Source of the DNA: Pilatotrama ljubarskyi
Lineage: Eukaryota; Basidiomycota; Agaricomycetes; Polyporales; Polyporaceae
Length of the DNA stretch: 64,000 nt
Direction of reading: 5' to 3'
Assembly (NCBI GenBank): GCA_022385805.1
Contig: MU277677.1
Span: forward strand, 532,575-596,574
In this document: piece after piece, positions 59,905 to 64,000 of the stretch
Layout of the letters: every line of letters starts with the position of its first letter
How positions within the stretch are numbered: position 1 is the stretch's first letter
Notes under the pieces: model-generated
What the model saw: only the letters and a program-made list of their open reading frames with translations
The model's database searches: none
Told to the model about the DNA's origin: nothing
Made by a program: the position numbers and the translations under genes

Positions 59905-61576
59905 ATGGTATCCCCGGTCGAGCAGCCACCAGTACCCATCGACAGCTCCCTGTCCACCGATGCACTGTACCCCTTCGACCAGCCTTCCGCGGACACCGTC
60001 CTGCGCACCTCGGACAAGGTGACGTTTCGCGTCCATTCCCACATCCTTGCCCTAGCCTCCCCGTCCTTCGCCACCATGATGGCGCTTCCCCAGCCCGCCA
60101 GTACCGAGAACAGTGACGCGGAGAAAGCTGGCGCAGCGCAGCCAGTCATCGATGTGTCTGAGGACGCAGGTACGCTCGAGCTGCTGTTGCGGCTGGTGTA
60201 CCCTGTCACGAAGCCCGAGCTCGGAGACCCGATGGCGGTCTTTCCCGCCCTCAAGGCAGGCTTGAAGTACGAGACGGATTTGCCCGTCCAGATCTTCTCC
60301 AAGCACCTCCTAGCGCTCGCACTCACGCAGCCCGTGCTTGTATGGGCAGCAGCTTGTCGCGCAAGCTTGGAAGACGTTGCACACCAGGCGGCAGCTGTTC
60401 TCAGGACGTCGCACTTAGCCCATGACCCCGATACCACTCGGCCGGAAGCCCTGGAGGAGCTGGCATGCCTTGGCGACATGGCAGGGATCTCCGCGGGGGA
60501 CTACTTCCGCTTGAAGCAGTTCCTGCGTGCCGATCCGCAGGACGGCGATTGCGGAAGCATGTCGCTGCTACGCCCGAGTCCTTCAGATGCCGAGGGCACC
60601 TCTACTCCTCAGTCCACGCTTGTGTTCGCAACTGAGATTCCCTTCACTATGTCATCTGCAAGTCATCTCCCAAAGGCGCGGGAGAGTCGTCGGCGTTGTT
60701 TGCTGCTCATCAAAGCGTCCTCTCTATTCACTGCCCGGTGCTGAATACGCGTCTCGCGGGATTGAGAAAGAAAAACATACAGCGCCACCACATGCACCTC
60801 CTCTGGCCTCCAACATGTGATACTGGAGTTCAAGGAGGGTCCCAAGCTGATGCCTCTCCTCCTGAGCATTTGCTATGGACGGGCTGACGGCCTTCCCTCG
60901 GCCAGCCTTGACATACTGGCCAAACTCATACTTGCGGTAAGAAAGTATGAGATGCCGCTAGTCGCTGGAGGGAGTCAATCGGCCTGGCACATCAAGGCGG
61001 CACAATTCCCGATGGAAGCCTACATCGTTGCTGTGAACCGTGGACTGCGCGAGCAGGCGAGAGCGGCGGCGGCAAAAGTGTCCGAACGTCCCATGAGCAA
61101 CTGGGCCTACGTACCTGCGATGGAGACAGCGCCTGCCCTTGCTTATCACCGCTTGATGGCATTCTTTGATCGCTGCACCCGCACTGTCGAGAATTGCTTC
61201 GCGCAAGCCGCGGACGAGATTCTGAAGCAGGGTGGTTCTTGCGTGACGGAGAAGGCATACTCCTCTGCCAGTGACACAACAGTCATCCCCGCTTCAGCAC
61301 CGGCCGCTCTGCGGGAACTCAATGGTGGTCAAGTTATGGGCCCTGGGGCCGAGTTGGACAGGAGATTATCACAGACGCAGAGTACACGCGACGCGTGAAG
61401 GATCGACATGTCAGCTCCGTCGTCAAGATCATCCTGGAGGGATCGTTCGATCTCCCAAAGAGGGTCAAGGCGGCTCTCAGTAACGTACGTCCACCGACAA
61501 GGACCGATGCTACCTGCCCGTGACCTCAGAACACTGACCTGCACGCCCCAAACAGATCCAGATTGAGGTAGACTAA
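59905..61576 (+). pseudogene. Double-BTB gene copy 1, decayed
   Basis: This copy is the tandem partner of the intact gene at 62198. The first part reads well (SADTVLRTSDKVTFRVHSHI, LELLLRLVYPVTKPEL, CLGDMAGISAGDYFRLKQF). Near 60645 one base is missing relative to copy 2, and the frame moves to VICKSSPKGAGESSALFAA with HQSVLSIHCPV. It shifts back before VILEFKEGPKLMPLLLSICY near 60815. A third break near 61365 moves the frame from AELDRR to VKDRHVSSVVKIILEG. The intron (61485-61556) is kept, but the last exon has TAA at 61574 where copy 2 has TAC. Three frame breaks plus a nonsense codon argue for loss of function. An annotation might hide the first two as an intron. Confidence 0.75.
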
Positions 61577-62197
61577 CCCTCTCTGATTCGGCACCCGTCA
61601 GACTTATATATCCCGCGGGGCGACTGGAAGATTCACTTCGATGAACAATCCCACAGGTTCCTCCAATGCGTTATAGAATCCTAGCTGTGGCCATTTTAGT
61701 AGGGCATTCCTATGATCTGCGGCCGCTGTGTCCACCCTGAGCTGTAGTACTACGGTTCTGAAGTCAACGAGGAGCGCTCCGCGCTGCCGGGTGAACATCA
61801 GAATTTGTACCCAGGTCTCGATAACGAGCGCATGCACGGCATTGGCGTGCTGAGAAAGTTGTATGATATTGGGCGGCCTCAAACGAAGCCGTTGTCACTG
61901 CAGACTGAGTAGTTGGAAGTTGGAACGACTTGATCGCTGACGTCCACCTGCTCTCGTGCAGTCGTCAATATGTAAGTCCACCGTAAAGGTCACGTAAGTT
62001 TACGTAGGTCAACTCCTCCACATCATGCATCACGAGCACGAGCACGAACATGAGTACTCCGACATCTTCCCTGTTCGACGCTCCGGCGAAAAATCTGCGC
62101 ACTTCCTCTCTTGGACTACCACTCAGTGCCCCTAGCTCTACGTTCCCTTCCGCAACGCCCTGACAGTTGCAACCTCAACGCTCAGCTTCCATCCACG
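61577..62197. other. Spacer between the BTB copies
   Basis: Holds the promoter of copy 2. A minus-strand frame at 61604-61882 has no recognisable domain. Confidence 0.5.
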
Positions 62198-63936
62198 ATG
62201 TCCTCTGTTGCCCGACCACCACAGCTCATCGACAATTCCGCATCCATCGATGCACCCCATCCCTTCAACCAGTCTTCCGCGGACATCATTCTCCGCACCT
62301 CTGACAGGGTCATCTTTCGCGTCCACTCCCAGATCCTCGCCCAGGCATCACCGTTCTTCTCCACCATGCTCACGCTTCCTCAACCTACGGGCATTGAGGA
62401 CGGCGATGCGGGGAGAGCTGGCGCTACGCAGCCGGTCATCGACGTGTCTGAGGACAGGAACACGCTCGAGCTTCTGTTGCGGCTGGTTTACCCTACTCCA
62501 AAACCCAAGATGGAAGATTCGATGGTGAGCCTGCTGGCGCTCAAGGCAGCCTTGAAATACGACATGGATCTCCCTACCGCGACCATCTCCGAGCACCTCA
62601 CAGTGATCATACCCACTCAGCCCGTGCGAGTATGGGCCGCTGCTTCTCGAGTAGACCTACAAGATGTTGCCGGCCAAGCCGCAAGAGCTCTGAAGGCGTC
62701 GTACCCGAAAGGCCGCGCCGCTGCCACCCAGGCAGAGGCCTTGGAGGAACTGGAACGCCTCGGTGACATGGTGGGGATCTCTGCGGGCGACTACTATCGC
62801 TTGCAATGGTTTCTGCGTGACGAGTCATCAGAAGCCAAGTACGAGAGTGTGTCGCTACCGAGCTCTCCTCCAGCACCCCACGCCGCTCCTGGGCCTCATT
62901 CCTCCCGCACGTTCACGGCGGACATCCCGTCCACGGACGTTGTTTGCAAGTCGTCTTCACACGGCCCGGAAGACTTGGCAACGTCGTTTGCCGTGCATCA
63001 GAGTGTCCTCTCCATCCATTCGCTGGTTTGGAGGATGCGCCTTGCGGAATTGAAATGTGCGATATCTGGCACCACTGGGGCCGCCTCTCCAAGCCCCAAT
63101 AAAGTTGTGCTAGAACTCGAGGAAGGTCCAGAGCTCCTGTCTCGACTCCTGAGCGTATGCTACCATGGGACGGACGGCCTCGCCTCAGCCAGCCTCGACA
63201 TGCTCGCCAAACTCACGCTTGCGGCGAAGAAGTATGAAATGCCGCTGGTCATTGGATGGATTCATTCGGCCTGGGACCGGGGTGCTGCGTCATCGCCATT
63301 AGAGACCTACTTTGTCGCGCTCAACCACAGACTGCTCGACTACGCGAGGGCAGCGGCAGCAAAAGTGTTGGAACGCCCGGCCAAAGACTGGTCCTACGTG
63401 CATGCGATGGAGGCAGCCCCTGCGCTTGCATATCATCGTTTGCTGAAGTATTGTGACCGTTGCAGTCGCGCGGCCGAGGAATGCTTTGCGCAAGCCGCAG
63501 ATGTGATACCTCATTTCGACTCTGCCGAACCGTTGGGTACCGGCAAGCCATCTCCTAAGGGCACCTTTCGCACTTCAATTCCGTCTGATCTCAAGAAATT
63601 AGCTCTCGACCGAGAGATCGGCCCTCGGGCGCATCTGGCCAAACCTATCCGGGAGCTTTTGACGAGGGGCCAGTGGTACTCTGGCGATCGCGACATCACC
63701 TCGGTCATGAGGAGCACCCTCAAGGAATCCCTCGATCTCCCAACGAGGGTTAGGGCTGCATGCAGTAACGTACGTCCAAGCTGGCCAGGATTGGTGTCAT
63801 ATGTTCGTGATCACTGACTGGCACCGAACAGATCCAGATAGAGTTGGATTACATCAGGAAAAAAGCGAATGACTATGTCAACCTACGTAAGCTATGTAGC
63901 AGAAATAGCGCTGTCGACAACCCCCCCTTTCTGTAG
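62198..63936 (+). CDS. Double-BTB protein copy 2
   Basis: Protein of 558 aa from exons 62198-63769 and 63832-63936. It has two BTB-like halves. The first is SADIILRTSDRVIFRVHSQI, ASPFFSTMLTLPQP and VIDVSEDRNTLELLLRLVY, followed by KAALKYDMDLPT and DMVGISAGDYYRL. The second is FAVHQSVLSIHSLVWRMRL and VVLELEEGPELLSRLLSVCY, followed by LAAKKYEMPLVIGWIHSAW and HAMEAAPALAYHRLLKYCDR. This duplicated layout is common in mushroom BTB families; function unknown, probably an adaptor. The start matches that of copy 1. The 3' end is less sure: GTAAGC at about 63887 could be a donor for a further exon outside the window, instead of the stop at 63934-63936. Confidence 0.75.
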
Positions 63937-64000
63937 CCGACGTAGCTGCACTGCACAGCTCTGTAACTCAGCGTAGCTCCGGTGTAGCTTTGCCATAGTT
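63937..64000. other. Window end with GTAGCY repeats
   Basis: Short stretch with repeated GTAGC words (GTAGCCGACGTAGCTGC ... GCGTAGCTCCGGTGTAGC). Too short to interpret. Confidence 0.3.

Overview
The window is nuclear DNA from a filamentous basidiomycete, most likely an Agaricomycete (polypore-like). It is GC-rich, carries genes on both strands, and most introns are 45-75 nt with GT-AG ends. It also holds a 732-residue GT4 trehalose phosphorylase, F-box/LRR and BTB proteins of mushroom type, and a fungal EI24 and IAH1 set. No rRNA, tRNA or CRISPR array was recognised. Exon coordinates were worked out by eye from reading frame, splice signals and family motifs; for every complete multi-exon model the exon lengths sum to a multiple of three.

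Layout. 1-7.7 kb: 3' part of an O-fucosyltransferase-like gene (+), a BTB protein (-), mitochondrial LETM1 (-), and an ALKBH1-type dioxygenase (+) sharing a 234-bp promoter gap with LETM1. 7.7-12.9 kb is a repeat-rich island: a decayed array of ~323-bp units, interrupted by a 383-bp TA-flanked inverted-repeat element (Tc1/mariner-like MITE). Next to it is a previously hidden 8-exon gene for a secreted, probably GPI-anchored protein. 12.9-23.0 kb is a dense housekeeping block: ATP12 (-), MSH3 (+, 19 exons) and POL5 (-, 12 exons); MSH3 and POL5 converge so tightly that their stop codons share the palindrome CTAG. 23.0-26.7 kb is a large gene-free stretch, followed by a small 136-aa protein, NTAQ1, a BTB protein with micro-exons, EI24, and the first of two IAH1 esterases. 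34.8-45.2 kb: a small protein with a C-terminal CxxC/H motif (-), trehalose phosphorylase (-) with unusually long introns, a TFIIB-related factor (-) divergent from SEN34 (+). 45.2-52.5 kb: two F-box/LRR genes (-), the first with an apparent frameshift, then the second IAH1 paralogue (+) and a DJ-1/HSP31-like gene (-). 54.0-56.8 kb: CDC25 (+). 58.2-59.7 kb: a 1.4-kb non-autonomous terminal-inverted-repeat element. 59.9-63.9 kb: a tandem pair of double-BTB genes, the first a pseudogene.

How the genes fit together. Most are independent housekeeping functions: mitochondrial ion balance and ATP synthase assembly, mismatch repair, rDNA-linked transcription, tRNA splicing, Pol II/III initiation, N-end-rule deamidation, cell-cycle entry and trehalose metabolism. 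There is no secondary-metabolite or defence cluster. Variable features are concentrated in the 7.7-12.9 kb island and at the 58-64 kb end, where repeats, gene duplication and gene decay coincide.
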